NCBI RefSeq assembly: GCF_003096195.1
Contig: NZ_CP023004.1
Location: 910,501-974,500, forward strand
Reading direction: 5' to 3'
Length of the DNA: 64,000 bases
DNA from: Ereboglobus luteus
Lineage (GTDB): Bacteria > Verrucomicrobiota > Verrucomicrobiia > Opitutales > Opitutaceae
Position 1 is the first letter of the stretch. Every line of letters starts with the position of its first letter. Below, one piece after another: positions 1 through 9,413 of this stretch. The notes beneath the pieces are model-generated. The model saw nothing but the letters and a program-made list of their open reading frames with translations. It was not told the origin of the DNA and made no database searches. Position numbers and translations under genes: made by a program.

Positions 1-1
1 C

Positions 2-58
2 AAACAAGTGCCGGAGGCAAAACAGTGGGTTGTCGAAGGCACGGCCGAGCCGGAATAA
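2..58 (+). CDS. C-terminal end of an upstream gene (partial)
   Basis: Frame 2 is open from the window edge to a TAA at 56-58 and would encode 18 residues ending in GTAEPE. It sits 50 bp before the ABC permease start. The piece is too short to assign to a family, and it may be a chance open frame. Confidence 0.3.
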   Translation, partial: KQVPEAKQWVVEGTAEPE

Positions 59-108
59 AACGCCCCCATTCCGACCGCGGGATTTTTATTAATTAATATC
101 ATTCATAT

Positions 109-885
109 ATGTGGGTTTCGACTTTAAAGAGATACGCCGGGATTGTCTTTTATAGGACACTGGCCGGCATCAAATCCGAGGGGCGCCAGAATTACCTGGG
201 ATATTTGTGGTTTTTGCTGGAGCCAATGTTGAGCACGCTTGTGCTTTATATAGCGTTCTCCCAAATCACCGGCAAGGGCGGCCCCGAGTATGTGGTTTTT
301 CTTATTTTGGGCATGATCACATGGCAGTGGTTCGAAAGCTCGTGCATGCTCGGCGCCACGGCAATCAAGGCCAAATACGGCGTCCTCACGCAATTTAACC
401 TTCCGAAATACATATTCCCGATTGTGTCCATCATGGTCAACACGTGGAAATTCCTGTGCGTGTTTGTGGTAATTCTGGTGACGGCCGCTGTGTTTGGTTA
501 TTCACCCAACTTTCATTATGTATATTTGCCGGGCCTGATGCTGTTGCAGTTGTTGCTGATTATCGGCGTGACACTGCCGCTGACCATCGGCGCCACGCTC
601 ATGAACGATCTTCTCACGGTGGTGAGCTCCATATTCCGGCTGTTGTTCTTCATGTCGGGGATATTCTTTGACGCCTCACTCGTGCCGGAGAATTTAAAAT
701 CACTCTTTTATGCAAATCCGATGGCTGTCTTTATAGAATCCTATCGCGCGGTCGTAATCCACAACCAGCCCCCGCAAATGACGCATCTGGCCGAGGCGGG
801 CCTGGTCAGCGTGGCGTTCCTCGTCCTCGGCATGATTCTTCATGCCTATTACGATAAAAAAATACTCAAACTGACCAATGCCTGA
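109..885 (+). CDS. ABC-2 type polysaccharide exporter permease (Wzm/TagG-like)
   Basis: This 258-residue inner-membrane protein has about six hydrophobic segments (roughly residues 30-51, 60-78, 103-128, 138-160, 168-188 and 228-247) and the amphipathic N-terminal region usual for ABC-2 transport permeases. Length and topology match Wzm/TagG/RfbD proteins, which move undecaprenyl-linked O-antigen, teichoic acid or capsule chains across the inner membrane. Its last codons overlap the start of the ATPase gene by 8 bp, which suggests translational coupling, and glycosyltransferases follow directly. The substrate cannot be read from the sequence. Confidence is high for the family and moderate for polysaccharide export, which rests on context. 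Confidence 0.88.
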   Translation: MWVSTLKRYAGIVFYRTLAGIKSEGRQNYLGYLWFLLEPMLSTLVLYIAFSQITGKGGPEYVVFLILGMITWQWFESSCMLGATAIKAKYGVLTQFNLPKYIFPIVSIMVNTWKFLCVFVVILVTAAVFGYSPNFHYVYLPGLMLLQLLLIIGVTLPLTIGATLMNDLLTVVSSIFRLLFFMSGIFFDASLVPENLKSLFYANPMAVFIESYRAVVIHNQPPQMTHLAEAGLVSVAFLVLGMILHAYYDKKILKLTNA

Positions 886-1606
886 TCCTGCGATGACGCC
901 TCTTATTACACTGGACAATGTCGGTTTGTGCTACCGGCCGCAAAGGACTATTTTCTCAAGGACAAAAAAGGAAATATGGGCCTTGCGCGGTTTGAACCTG
1001 CAAATTTTTGAGGGTGAAAAACTCGGTATCATAGGCCGCAATGGATGCGGCAAAAGCACATTGATGCGCGTGCTCGCCGGCATATATGGCATAGACGAGG
1101 GAAAGATGTTGTTTTCCCGGCCCAATGTTCATGTCGAGCTGCTCTCCCTCGGCGTGGGATTTGAGGGCAACCTGACCGGGGAGGAAAATGCCATTCTCAA
1201 CGGCATGCTCATGGGAAAATCGAGGGGGCACATGCTGGAACGAATAGATAAAATACGCGAATTCTCCGGCCTTGGTGATTTTTTTGATTATCCAGTATAT
1301 ACATATTCATCCGGCATGAACCTGCGCCTGGGCTTTTCCGTCGCAATGGAAACGGACCCCGACGTTTTATTGATAGACGAGGTGCTTGGCGTGGGCGACG
1401 AAGTGTTTGCCGCCAAATCGGAGGCCGCCATAAAGGAAAAATTCTCCTCAAACCGCACGGTGGTGTTGATTTCGCACGACGCGGAAACAATAAAACGCAT
1501 GTGCGGACGGGCCATCTGGCTGGAGAAAGGCCAAATCCTTGCTGAAGGCGATCCCGGCGAGGTCGCGGAAAAATATCACACAGGCGCGCATCAATATAAA
1601 ATTTAG
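878..1606 (+). CDS. ABC exporter ATP-binding subunit (Wzt/TagH-like)
   Basis: This 242-residue ABC ATPase has Walker A GRNGCGKST at residues 53-61, an ABC signature SSGMNL at about 144-149, Walker B VLLIDE at 163-168 and the switch histidine H200 in LISHD. The N-terminal layout, with a basic insertion before the first strand, is typical of KpsT/TagH/Wzt ATPases. It powers the permease encoded just upstream. At 242 residues it stops after the nucleotide-binding domain and lacks the C-terminal carbohydrate-binding domain found in Wzt proteins that recognise a capped O-antigen. Export here is therefore probably of the kind not gated by chain-end recognition (inference). Confidence 0.92.
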   Translation: MPDPAMTPLITLDNVGLCYRPQRTIFSRTKKEIWALRGLNLQIFEGEKLGIIGRNGCGKSTLMRVLAGIYGIDEGKMLFSRPNVHVELLSLGVGFEGNLTGEENAILNGMLMGKSRGHMLERIDKIREFSGLGDFFDYPVYTYSSGMNLRLGFSVAMETDPDVLLIDEVLGVGDEVFAAKSEAAIKEKFSSNRTVVLISHDAETIKRMCGRAIWLEKGQILAEGDPGEVAEKYHTGAHQYKI

Positions 1607-1613
1607 CCATCAG

Positions 1614-2828
1614 ATGAGCCAAGTATTATATGATGTCACGCACACCTCGCATTGCCATGCGAACACTGGAATCCAACGTGTGACACGCCGGCTGCTGGCG
1701 GAGTGGCGCGAGTCCGTGCCGGTTCAGCCCGTTGTATATGATCATCTGGCCGCCACGTGGCGAATACCGGACGCCAAGGAGATGGCGCTGGCAAAATTCT
1801 CAAATATACGGAAACCGGGAGAGAAACGAGGGGCATCGTGGACGTGGTGGCAGCGAACCAGGGGAAAACTGGCGCGCATGAGCTTGGCCAATGTTGCGGA
1901 AATATCAGGTGTTCAAAAAGGATTTATCACATGCGAACTGTTTGGCCCCAAAATAACCGCTGGCGTTCTTGAGACGATGAAGCGGCGCGTCGAGGGACCC
2001 ATGGTTGCGGTGTTCCATGACATGATTGCGCTGGAAAAACCTGAAATCTCCCCGTCAAAAACGGTGATGTTTTATGAGGACTATTTGGAACGATTGTTAC
2101 GTTTTGATATTATCGCGGCCAATTCCGAATATAGTCGCGATGTGCTGGTAAATTATTGGAAAAAGAAAAAGGTGGCACAATCGCCCGAAGTTATTGCCAT
2201 GCCTCTGGGAGTTGACATTCCGAATTCACAGATTCCGGGAAATCACGCGCATAAGGCCGGAGACCCCGATGGAAATAAACCGCCACTAATCTTATGTGTG
2301 GGAACCCTTGAAGGGCGAAAAAATCACATTTCGTTGCTCTCGGCGTGTGAAAAACTTTGGGAACAAGGACTCCAATTTCGGCTGCGATTGATTGGGATGC
2401 TTAATACAGAAACCGGCACGCAAGCGGCAAACGAAGTGCAACGACTGCGAAATGAGGGATTTCCGATAGAATGGAACAGCGGCGCAAGTGACCACGACTT
2501 GGCGGCAGCTTATGGGGAGTGCAAATTCACCGTGTATCCTTCGTTGATTGAAGGCTTCGGTCTGCCGGTTTTGGAAAGCATCGCGCATGGACGCCCCTGT
2601 GTCTGCTCCGGATTGACAGCCATGGCTGAAATCGCCCGCGACGGCGGTTGTCTTGCGGTGGGCGAGCCGTCGGCTGAAAATCTGGCGAGCGGGATAGCGA
2701 GACTGTTGGGTGATTCGCCCTTGTATGAAAAATTTTTCCAAGAAGCGGCGACACGAAAGATCCGCACTTGGTCTGATTACGCCACGGCAATCTGCGGCTT
2801 GTTCGAAAAGAGAGAGCAAGGATTATAG
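1614..2828 (+). CDS. GT4-family glycosyltransferase
   Basis: This is a cytoplasmic GT-B fold transferase of 404 residues if translation starts at the ATG at 1614. That start lies 7 bp after the ATPase stop, and the upstream in-frame ATG at 1539 would overlap the ATPase gene. The N-terminus shows the TGIQRVTRRLL segment typical of GT4 enzymes of polysaccharide loci. The C-terminal half has LCVGTLEGRKNH, and EGFGLPVLESIAHGRP at about 310-330 contains the EX7E nucleotide-sugar motif. It probably adds one sugar, possibly mannose-like, to the exported polysaccharide. Donor and acceptor cannot be predicted. It is the third gene of a tight operon with the exporter. Confidence 0.88.
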   Translation: MSQVLYDVTHTSHCHANTGIQRVTRRLLAEWRESVPVQPVVYDHLAATWRIPDAKEMALAKFSNIRKPGEKRGASWTWWQRTRGKLARMSLANVAEISGVQKGFITCELFGPKITAGVLETMKRRVEGPMVAVFHDMIALEKPEISPSKTVMFYEDYLERLLRFDIIAANSEYSRDVLVNYWKKKKVAQSPEVIAMPLGVDIPNSQIPGNHAHKAGDPDGNKPPLILCVGTLEGRKNHISLLSACEKLWEQGLQFRLRLIGMLNTETGTQAANEVQRLRNEGFPIEWNSGASDHDLAAAYGECKFTVYPSLIEGFGLPVLESIAHGRPCVCSGLTAMAEIARDGGCLAVGEPSAENLASGIARLLGDSPLYEKFFQEAATRKIRTWSDYATAICGLFEKREQGL

Positions 2829-2905
2829 GGCAGTTTGAAGAATCGAAAAAATAGCGAAAGCATCCTGCTTCGGTCATGGCGAGCAGGATGCTCTCCTTGC
2901 CATGA

Positions 2906-3243
2906 CTATAGTTTGTCGTATTCCGACTGCACCAAGCGTTTAACCATCTCGTCGAAGGGAATCGAATTTTTTCAACCCAACAATCTGGTCGCTTTTGATG
3001 GGTTTCCGCATGGGGAACCGGTTCGGCTTGCGTGATAAGCGCCGGATCCTGGCGAACGTGATCGCGCCAATTCAGGTCAACGCATTTGAACGCGGATTCA
3101 ACCAGTTCTTCGACACCGTGGAGGCGGCCTGTCGCGAGAACAAAATCATCAACAGTCTCGGCCTGAAACATCCGCCACATGCCCTCCACGTATTCCTCGG
3201 CGTAAACCCAGTCGCGTTTGGCCGACGGCTGCGCAGGCTGCCA
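2906..3243 (-). pseudogene. GDP-mannose 4,6-dehydratase remnant (C-terminal third)
   Basis: The minus strand encodes AKRDWVYAEEYVEGMWRM and then DDFVLATG..H.V.E.VE.AF, a close match to the C-terminal region of GDP-mannose 4,6-dehydratase (Gmd), which makes the GDP-6-deoxy-4-keto-mannose precursor of fucose and rhamnose sugars. After EPVPH the frame shifts, and the next frame gives CGNPSKATRLLG, a TGA where Gmd proteins have Trp, then PFDEMVKRLVQSEYDKL and a TAG at 2906-2908. A second frameshift seems to lie just before AKRDW, where FGSL is read in another frame. The N-terminal Rossmann half with the NAD site is absent. It is a decayed relic inside the sugar locus. Confidence 0.8.
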
Positions 3244-3390
3244 AAAATAAGTGTTGCAGCAATCTTAAAAATCTTGGAGTGAAGTGTTCATGTTGAGAAA
3301 ATTTATAATGCCGACCGTAATCATGTGCAATATATCATATTGCGCAGTAACATGTTGCGATTGTTTTAAAAACAGCCTTCATTATTTCAA

Positions 3391-3825
3391 ATGAATCCAC
3401 AGGGCTTGCCCAACTCGGCGGATGATGTGAGCGACCTAATGCAAATTTTGTTTGCGAAACTGGAGGAGCGCAAAGCCGCGGGCGATGAATTACCGAAAAT
3501 AAACCCCGTGGCACTCGCGAGAAACAGCAACCGCGGGGCAACCGCTCAGAAAATATCCAAAATGACGGCCCAATTGGATAAATTTATAAACAGGGTCTGG
3601 CACCAGCGTATTTATGACATGCTGTTCAACCGGGAAAAAAAACGCCGGATCATCCGGCGCACCGTCGATTGTCTTTGTGAGTTGGCCGCCGAAAACAGCA
3701 CCTTGATCGAGGCATTGGCCGGCGCCGTTGAAACCCAACAGCGCGAATGCGCGGATGCCCTGGCGAAACAAAAACGGCAGATTGAGGAATTGCGGACGGA
3801 GTTGGAAAAATGCCGGCGCGCGTAA
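3391..3825 (+). CDS. Small coiled-coil protein of the glycosyltransferase locus
   Basis: This 144-residue soluble protein has no recognised domain. The middle (about residues 55-90) is rich in basic residues (FNREKKRRIIRRTVD), and the last 45 residues form a predicted coiled coil (TQQRECADALAKQKRQIEELRTELEKC). There is no signal peptide or membrane segment. It ends 12 bp before the three-domain glycosyltransferase and is probably co-transcribed with it, so it could be an assembly or scaffolding partner. That role is inferred only from position and the coiled coil. The FkbM protein at 10,329-11,468 also carries a long coiled coil, which may be a shared feature of the locus. Confidence 0.65.
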   Translation: MNPQGLPNSADDVSDLMQILFAKLEERKAAGDELPKINPVALARNSNRGATAQKISKMTAQLDKFINRVWHQRIYDMLFNREKKRRIIRRTVDCLCELAAENSTLIEALAGAVETQQRECADALAKQKRQIEELRTELEKCRRA

Positions 3826-3837
3826 ACAAGACGAGCT

Positions 3838-6800
3838 ATGCAAAATCAAAAACTGGCCATCGTCATCCCCTGGTTCGGACGCAATGTAAAAGGCGGCGCG
3901 GAGCAATATGCGTGGAACGTGGCGGCGCGATTGGCCGCGCGCGGGCACGACGTCGATATTTTGACAACATGCTGCCGTTCGCACCAAGATGACTGGGCCT
4001 CCAATTTTTTCGAACCGGGCGTGATGCGCGAACCCGAGGGATTTGTGACGAGACGCTTTCGCGTGGTCGCGCGCAACCGGGAAGCCATTGACCGTGTGTG
4101 CGGCCGGCTGCAGGCCTTTCCCAAGGAGTGCCTGAGGGTCGAGTGCAGTCCGGTGTCCCGCGAGGACGAGGCCGTCTTTGCCAACGAACTCATTAAAAGC
4201 CCGGACTTAATAGAATATATAAGTAAAAAGCAGGATGACTACGCGCACTTTATATTCATTCCCTATTTATACACACCCATTTTGAAAGGGCTTCCGCTGG
4301 TCGCGCAAAAGGCGTTTTTACAACCATGCCTTCACGACGAATCCTATGCCTACATGGATTGTGTCGCGGATATCATGGAAAGGGCTCGCGGGATATTATG
4401 GAACAGCGAGGGCGAGAACGAGCTCGGATTGAAACTTTACGGCCCGACTGTCGCTGTAAAATCGCACGTGGTGGGCGGCGGAATCGAACTTTTGCCAGCC
4501 GTGGTGCGCAACGAGGAAATAGAAAAAATGGAGCAACTCGGCCCCTATTTTTTGATACTGGGGCGAAAGGACGAGGGGAAGGGCACGTTTTTGGCCGCGG
4601 ATGCGTTCAAACGTTTCAAAAAAGAGTATAAATGCAAAATCAGCCTGGTCATAGCGGGACCGGGGCCGTTCGATTTAACCTCCGCAAAGGACGGCATATT
4701 TGACGTGGGTGTGGCGTCCGAAAACCAGAGGTCCTGGTTGTTGCAAAACGCGCTGGCATTAATACAGCCGAGCGCGAACGAGAGTTATTCGCGCGTTCTT
4801 TTCGAGGCATGGAAGTGCGGGCGTCCCGTGGTGGCGCGGACGTCGTGCCTGGCCACTGCTACCGCGGTGCGCACCTCGGGCGGAGGCTGGCTTGCCGAAA
4901 CCGAGGACGAGTGGGTTTCGCGCTATCACGAGCTCGCGACATCAAGCGCCGCCTTGCTCGACGACGCCGGGGCAAAAGGCCGTGCTTACGCAGGCGACTT
5001 GGCCGATTGGGATAAGGTCATGGACAGATACGAGCAAATATTTTTCCACGTCGTCGAACCCGCGCCGCTCGCACGAGGAGAGAGCCCGCGCGTGCTGCAC
5101 CAAGTGCTGTGCAATATTGCGTTCGGCGACGCCATATCGAACCAGACCGTGTGGATTCGGAACGAGTTGAGAAAATTGGGCTATGCGTCGGAGATTTACG
5201 CGCGGCATATAAGCGAACAAATGCGCGATGAGGCGGTGTGCATTACGGACATGACTGACATCGCGCCCGGCACGCCACTCATATATCATCATTCCATAGG
5301 GACGGAAATAACACCGGGCGTATGCGCGCACTCGGGGCCGAAAGCCATATTGTATCATAATATAACGCCCGCCGAATACATGCCCCCGTATTATCCCTTG
5401 CACACAAGACTGTGCCGGGAGGGGCGCGAGCAACTGCCATCGCTTGCGAAATATTTTCCCGTGGCTGTCGCGGATTCGACCTATAACGCGATAGAGCTGG
5501 TCGCGACGGGCTATTCGACGCCCGAGGTGCTGCCTATCGCGGTTTCGCCGAAAAAGTTCGGGCGGCGGGCGGACCCCAGCCTGATGGATTCGCTCCAGGA
5601 CGGGCGAACCAATATATTGTTTGTCGGACGTTATTGCCCCAACAAAAAACAAGAGGACTTGATTTGCGCGTTCGCCCATTATCTCAAGATTGACCCGCAA
5701 GCGCGGCTGCACCTGGTGGGAATGCCGATATATGAGGAAAACGATCCATATAAACAGTGCCTGGCGGCGCTGGCAAAACAGCTTGGCGTGTCAGACAGCG
5801 TGAACCTGACCGGGCCAGTGAGCGACGGGCAACTGACCGCCTACTATAGAACAGCGCATTTGTTCTGGTGCATGAGCGAGCACGAGGGATTCTGCGTGCC
5901 CGTGGTTGAGGCCATGTGGTTTGACATCCCGGTGTTTGCGTATGAATCCACCGCAATTCCCGAGACACTTGCGGACGCGGGACGCATGTTTTCAAGCAAG
6001 CGAGATTTCGGGGCGCTCGCGGAGCTTGCGCATTTGTTGATACACGACTCGGGGCTGCGGAGTGATATGATTCGCAAGCAAAGGAAGCGTCGGCTTGCGT
6101 TCACTCCTGAAAATGTGGCTCCGAGGCTGGCCGTCATTGCGAAAAAAATATGCGACAGCTCCAATCCATCCCCGGAGAATGTCGAGCGCGCGCTGCCGGC
6201 GGCCATGGGCCGCGATATAAACCAAATTGCCGTGGTGAAGCTCGATCATATAGGCGACTTGCTCCTTGCGACGCCCGTGTTTCACAGTTTGCGCAGGCGT
6301 TTTCCGGGGGCAAAAATAACGGCTGTCGTCGCGCCGGAGGCAGCGCCCGTGCTGGAGGGAAACCCGAATGTCGACAAAGTGATACAATACAGTGCCCCCT
6401 GGTTTTGGCGCGGAACGCGGAGCGAGGCACAAAACAAGGCGACTCTGGCGGCGAACTGGAGCGCAATGAGGGAGATTCTGGACAATCCCGTTCCCTTTGA
6501 CCTTGTTGTCAATTTGCGATCCGACCACGTCAATGTGCTGCTCTCCGCGTCGATTCCCCACATGCATCTGCTTTCTTATACGAATGACACTATATATTCG
6601 AATTTGATAACTCATCCGCTTACCCGGACCCGGGGCATGCACATCACGGAGCAGCACAGGGAATTGCTCGCGAGCATTGGGGCGGACGCATGGGGCAGTC
6701 CGCGCATTTATTTCGGGCAGGCGGAGGTGGAGCGCGTTAAAGCAAAATTCGAGCCATCGAAGAACACTGTCGCGCTGGCTTTGGGTGCGGGCGATGAGTT

Positions 6801-7254
6801 GAAGCGTTGGTCGTCCTTGAAGTATGGCGAGCTGGCCAGAACGCTAAAAGTGCGCGGCTTGGAGGTGGCGCTTGTGGGCTCTGCCTCCGACAGCCGCCTT
6901 TCGGACGCCTGGCGCGACGAGTTGGGTGCGCGGGATTTGTGCGGCCAACTCAGCCTCTTGGAGCTGGCCGCCTATTTTTCCCAAATTGGCTGCGTTGTGG
7001 CCAATGACAGCCTTGCCATGCACATGGCCGCAGCGGCCGAAACCCCCGTGGTTTGTTTCGTGAGGCCGGCCACCGACGAATTCCTGCCCGCGGGGAAATT
7101 TACCAACGCCTGCGAGCGGCGGCTTTGCACGGAAGCGTGCAAGGGTTTTGATCCCAATAATCCGGACAACCAGCCATTTTGCAGGTGCATCCAGGAAGTT
7201 TCGGTCTGTGATGTGGCGGACATGGTTGAAAAATCGCTCAACAGAAATGCTTAA
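3838..7254 (+). CDS. Three-domain glycosyltransferase (GT4-GT4-GT9 fusion)
   Basis: The 1,138-residue protein has three consecutive GT-B fold enzymes. Residues 1 to about 400 are a GT4 domain: the N-terminus has VIPWFGRNVKGGAEQYAWN, and EX7E lies in ESYSRVLFEAWKCGRPVV. Residues about 415-780 are a second GT4 domain with YHHSIGTE, LYHNITPAEY, LFVGRYCPNKKQEDL and EGFCVPVVEAMWFDIPV. From about residue 793 a GT9 heptosyltransferase-like domain begins with VVKLDHIGDLLLATPVF and ends with VVANDSLAMHMAAAAETPVV. The protein should perform up to three sugar transfers on one exported glycan. GT9 enzymes usually add heptose to lipopolysaccharide core, but its acceptor here is unknown. No frameshift is seen between domains, so it is a genuine fusion. 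Confidence 0.88.
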   Translation: MQNQKLAIVIPWFGRNVKGGAEQYAWNVAARLAARGHDVDILTTCCRSHQDDWASNFFEPGVMREPEGFVTRRFRVVARNREAIDRVCGRLQAFPKECLRVECSPVSREDEAVFANELIKSPDLIEYISKKQDDYAHFIFIPYLYTPILKGLPLVAQKAFLQPCLHDESYAYMDCVADIMERARGILWNSEGENELGLKLYGPTVAVKSHVVGGGIELLPAVVRNEEIEKMEQLGPYFLILGRKDEGKGTFLAADAFKRFKKEYKCKISLVIAGPGPFDLTSAKDGIFDVGVASENQRSWLLQNALALIQPSANESYSRVLFEAWKCGRPVVARTSCLATATAVRTSGGGWLAETEDEWVSRYHELATSSAALLDDAGAKGRAYAGDLADWDKVMDRYEQIFFHVVEPAPLARGESPRVLHQVLCNIAFGDAISNQTVWIRNELRKLGYASEIYARHISEQMRDEAVCITDMTDIAPGTPLIYHHSIGTEITPGVCAHSGPKAILYHNITPAEYMPPYYPLHTRLCREGREQLPSLAKYFPVAVADSTYNAIELVATGYSTPEVLPIAVSPKKFGRRADPSLMDSLQDGRTNILFVGRYCPNKKQEDLICAFAHYLKIDPQARLHLVGMPIYEENDPYKQCLAALAKQLGVSDSVNLTGPVSDGQLTAYYRTAHLFWCMSEHEGFCVPVVEAMWFDIPVFAYESTAIPETLADAGRMFSSKRDFGALAELAHLLIHDSGLRSDMIRKQRKRRLAFTPENVAPRLAVIAKKICDSSNPSPENVERALPAAMGRDINQIAVVKLDHIGDLLLATPVFHSLRRRFPGAKITAVVAPEAAPVLEGNPNVDKVIQYSAPWFWRGTRSEAQNKATLAANWSAMREILDNPVPFDLVVNLRSDHVNVLLSASIPHMHLLSYTNDTIYSNLITHPLTRTRGMHITEQHRELLASIGADAWGSPRIYFGQAEVERVKAKFEPSKNTVALALGAGDELKRWSSLKYGELARTLKVRGLEVALVGSASDSRLSDAWRDELGARDLCGQLSLLELAAYFSQIGCVVANDSLAMHMAAAAETPVVCFVRPATDEFLPAGKFTNACERRLCTEACKGFDPNNPDNQPFCRCIQEVSVCDVADMVEKSLNRNA

Positions 7255-7278
7255 TAACAAACTACAGAATAATAAACT

Positions 7279-9333
7279 ATGAAAATAAGAGAGACATTGG
7301 TGAATGCGGGCTTCCTGGATTTTTATGGAAGCCGCCACAAGTTGATCTGGATATTTGTGTTGGTGCTCCTGGTGACAAATGTATATTTGATATCCTATTT
7401 CCAACATCCCGAGGTCCCACAGCATGCCGATGCGAATCAGGGATGGATCGGATGGTTTGATCAGGGCGAATATTATAAGACGGCCAGAGACATAGCGAAT
7501 GGGGAGATCAAGCCGAGCAACTATTGGTATGGGTATCCGGCCATTGGCGCGCTGACTTATCATTTTTTGCCAAAGCACGCATTTTTGCTGCCGAATCTCG
7601 TGATGGTGACCATGATAATGGTTTTCTTTTTCCTCATATGCGCCCGGTATTTGACAACTTGGGAGTCGCTAATTTTGACCGTCCTCGCGTTCATGGTAAA
7701 CCAGAGGCTGTGGGTCAACTCGCTGATAATCCCTTGGAATACGATTCCGGTTTACCTCGCCGTTTTTGCCTGCGTCTGGCTGCTAATTTTTGAGAACAAA
7801 ATAAAGGGGCGCTGGTTATACGCGGCGCTTGCGATTGCGCTTGCCTGCTTCAGCAGGCCGCCCGACACGCCGATGCTTTGCATAATATACTATGGTTCGG
7901 CATTGTGTTCATGGAGAAATTTAGACGGTAAAATTCGAGTCCTCGCCTATCCGGTCGTATTTATATGCGTAGCGGTGGCCATGCAACTCGGGGCTCATAT
8001 TTATTTATACAAGAGCCTATGGTCCCCCTATTTGGGGACGATTGCGGATGTCGGCTTTAATTGGGGCTCCCTGCCGCTGAAGCTTTACCAGATGTTTGTC
8101 GATCCCACGCTGCTGTGCGGAGCAACCATGCTTCCGCCCGGAAAAACAATGACAGGAATCGTGGCGCAGGCGCCCTATGTCACAATAATAATTCCAGGGA
8201 TTATTTACGCGTTCCAACGGACTGGCCTGAAAATTTTGCTGCTGCCACTGGCCATCGCGTTTTCGATCACATTTTACGCCGGATTCAACCCGATTTCCTA
8301 CACACCGTATTTCTGGAGCTATTTGTTGTTTCATTATTTTTGGTGGTTTCTGCCGTGGATGTTCCTTTTCAGCTGGCTCACGATATCACGCGCATGGAGG
8401 AGCATGCGTTTGATTCCGTTTGTCGCGTGCTTGCTGGGCATACTGGCGCTCATCTCCCTATTTTCCTACAAGGTGGAAACCCTCTCGGTCGTGCCGGTGC
8501 TTGACGCGCGGAGTGCCGGTGATGCTCACGCGGCTACCATCGCCACTGCCAATGACGGGAAATCGACAACGATAAAGGTCCCATTGCCCCAGAATGAGCG
8601 CGTTTACAGCTTGCATTTCACAGGGAGGGAGGTTGTGCCTTTTCACGCTTCCGTGGCGGGAAATCATGTGTATTTCAAGGTTAGCAAGGACGGGGTTCCA
8701 TTGGTTTCCTCGTATGAGTATTTTCCGGTGGGTGATCCTGACAGTTTATATCTTTCATTTATAAATTCGCCAATTCGCGGAAAAACCGCGACTGAAATTG
8801 AGGTTGAGATATCTGGAGTGGACTTGAGCCGCGTCGGGCCGGCCAGCTGCGAAATATTGACTGTCCGCTGGCGTCCTTTTTCAAATTGGAGTCAGTGGTT
8901 TGCGAGGAAGCCGCCCCGTGTGCATTATGCGCAAAATCTGCAACCGCCTAATAGAATAGGCCTGTTTGCTGGCTGGTCAGGGGGCGGTCCAGACTACATG
9001 TGGACTTTGGGAAAGGAGTCCGAGATGGCAATTCTTTGCGAGGCAAAGGATCAGAAAAGTCAGTATTTGGTAATGGAGCTGTCGGCTTTCAGGCCGCAGA
9101 TGCTCGGTGTTTACATAAACGATATTCATGCTGGGGAGATATCCGTAAATTCCACATCAAAAAAGCCGTATGCGATCAAACTGCCAACCCCATTGGAGTT
9201 GGGATATTTTCCACGCATTCGCCTGCTGGTGTCAAATCCAACGAGGCCGAAAGATATTGGCATGAACGATGACACGCGAGAGCTCGGGGTTGCCCTGCAC
9301 ACCGCGAGGTTCGAGGCAAGTTTCAGCCCATGA
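7279..9333 (+). CDS. Polytopic GT-C-like glycosyltransferase/membrane protein
   Basis: This 684-residue protein has a hydrophobic first 400 residues, roughly ten or more membrane segments beginning at about residue 20, and a soluble, beta-rich C-terminal domain from about residue 410 to the end. The first extracytoplasmic loop carries WFDQGEYYKTARDIANG, resembling the acidic loop motif of GT-C enzymes (PMT/ArnT/GT39 group) that use lipid-linked sugars on the periplasmic side. It starts 24 bp after the three-domain transferase. A role in transferring or modifying sugars after export is likely but inferred. A Wzy-like polymerase is a less likely alternative. Confidence 0.65.
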   Translation: MKIRETLVNAGFLDFYGSRHKLIWIFVLVLLVTNVYLISYFQHPEVPQHADANQGWIGWFDQGEYYKTARDIANGEIKPSNYWYGYPAIGALTYHFLPKHAFLLPNLVMVTMIMVFFFLICARYLTTWESLILTVLAFMVNQRLWVNSLIIPWNTIPVYLAVFACVWLLIFENKIKGRWLYAALAIALACFSRPPDTPMLCIIYYGSALCSWRNLDGKIRVLAYPVVFICVAVAMQLGAHIYLYKSLWSPYLGTIADVGFNWGSLPLKLYQMFVDPTLLCGATMLPPGKTMTGIVAQAPYVTIIIPGIIYAFQRTGLKILLLPLAIAFSITFYAGFNPISYTPYFWSYLLFHYFWWFLPWMFLFSWLTISRAWRSMRLIPFVACLLGILALISLFSYKVETLSVVPVLDARSAGDAHAATIATANDGKSTTIKVPLPQNERVYSLHFTGREVVPFHASVAGNHVYFKVSKDGVPLVSSYEYFPVGDPDSLYLSFINSPIRGKTATEIEVEISGVDLSRVGPASCEILTVRWRPFSNWSQWFARKPPRVHYAQNLQPPNRIGLFAGWSGGGPDYMWTLGKESEMAILCEAKDQKSQYLVMELSAFRPQMLGVYINDIHAGEISVNSTSKKPYAIKLPTPLELGYFPRIRLLVSNPTRPKDIGMNDDTRELGVALHTARFEASFSP

Positions 9334-9413
9334 GTCCGGGGTGTTGGCAATTCGTCCGGTTTTTCACACTCAATGGCGGCAAGCGGACGGTCGGGCTGGG
9401 CGTTCGCGTGATG

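Noticed and set aside
2995-3282. Plus-strand open frame of 95 codons
   Set aside because: It is the antisense of the gmd relic, which matches a known family on the minus strand.
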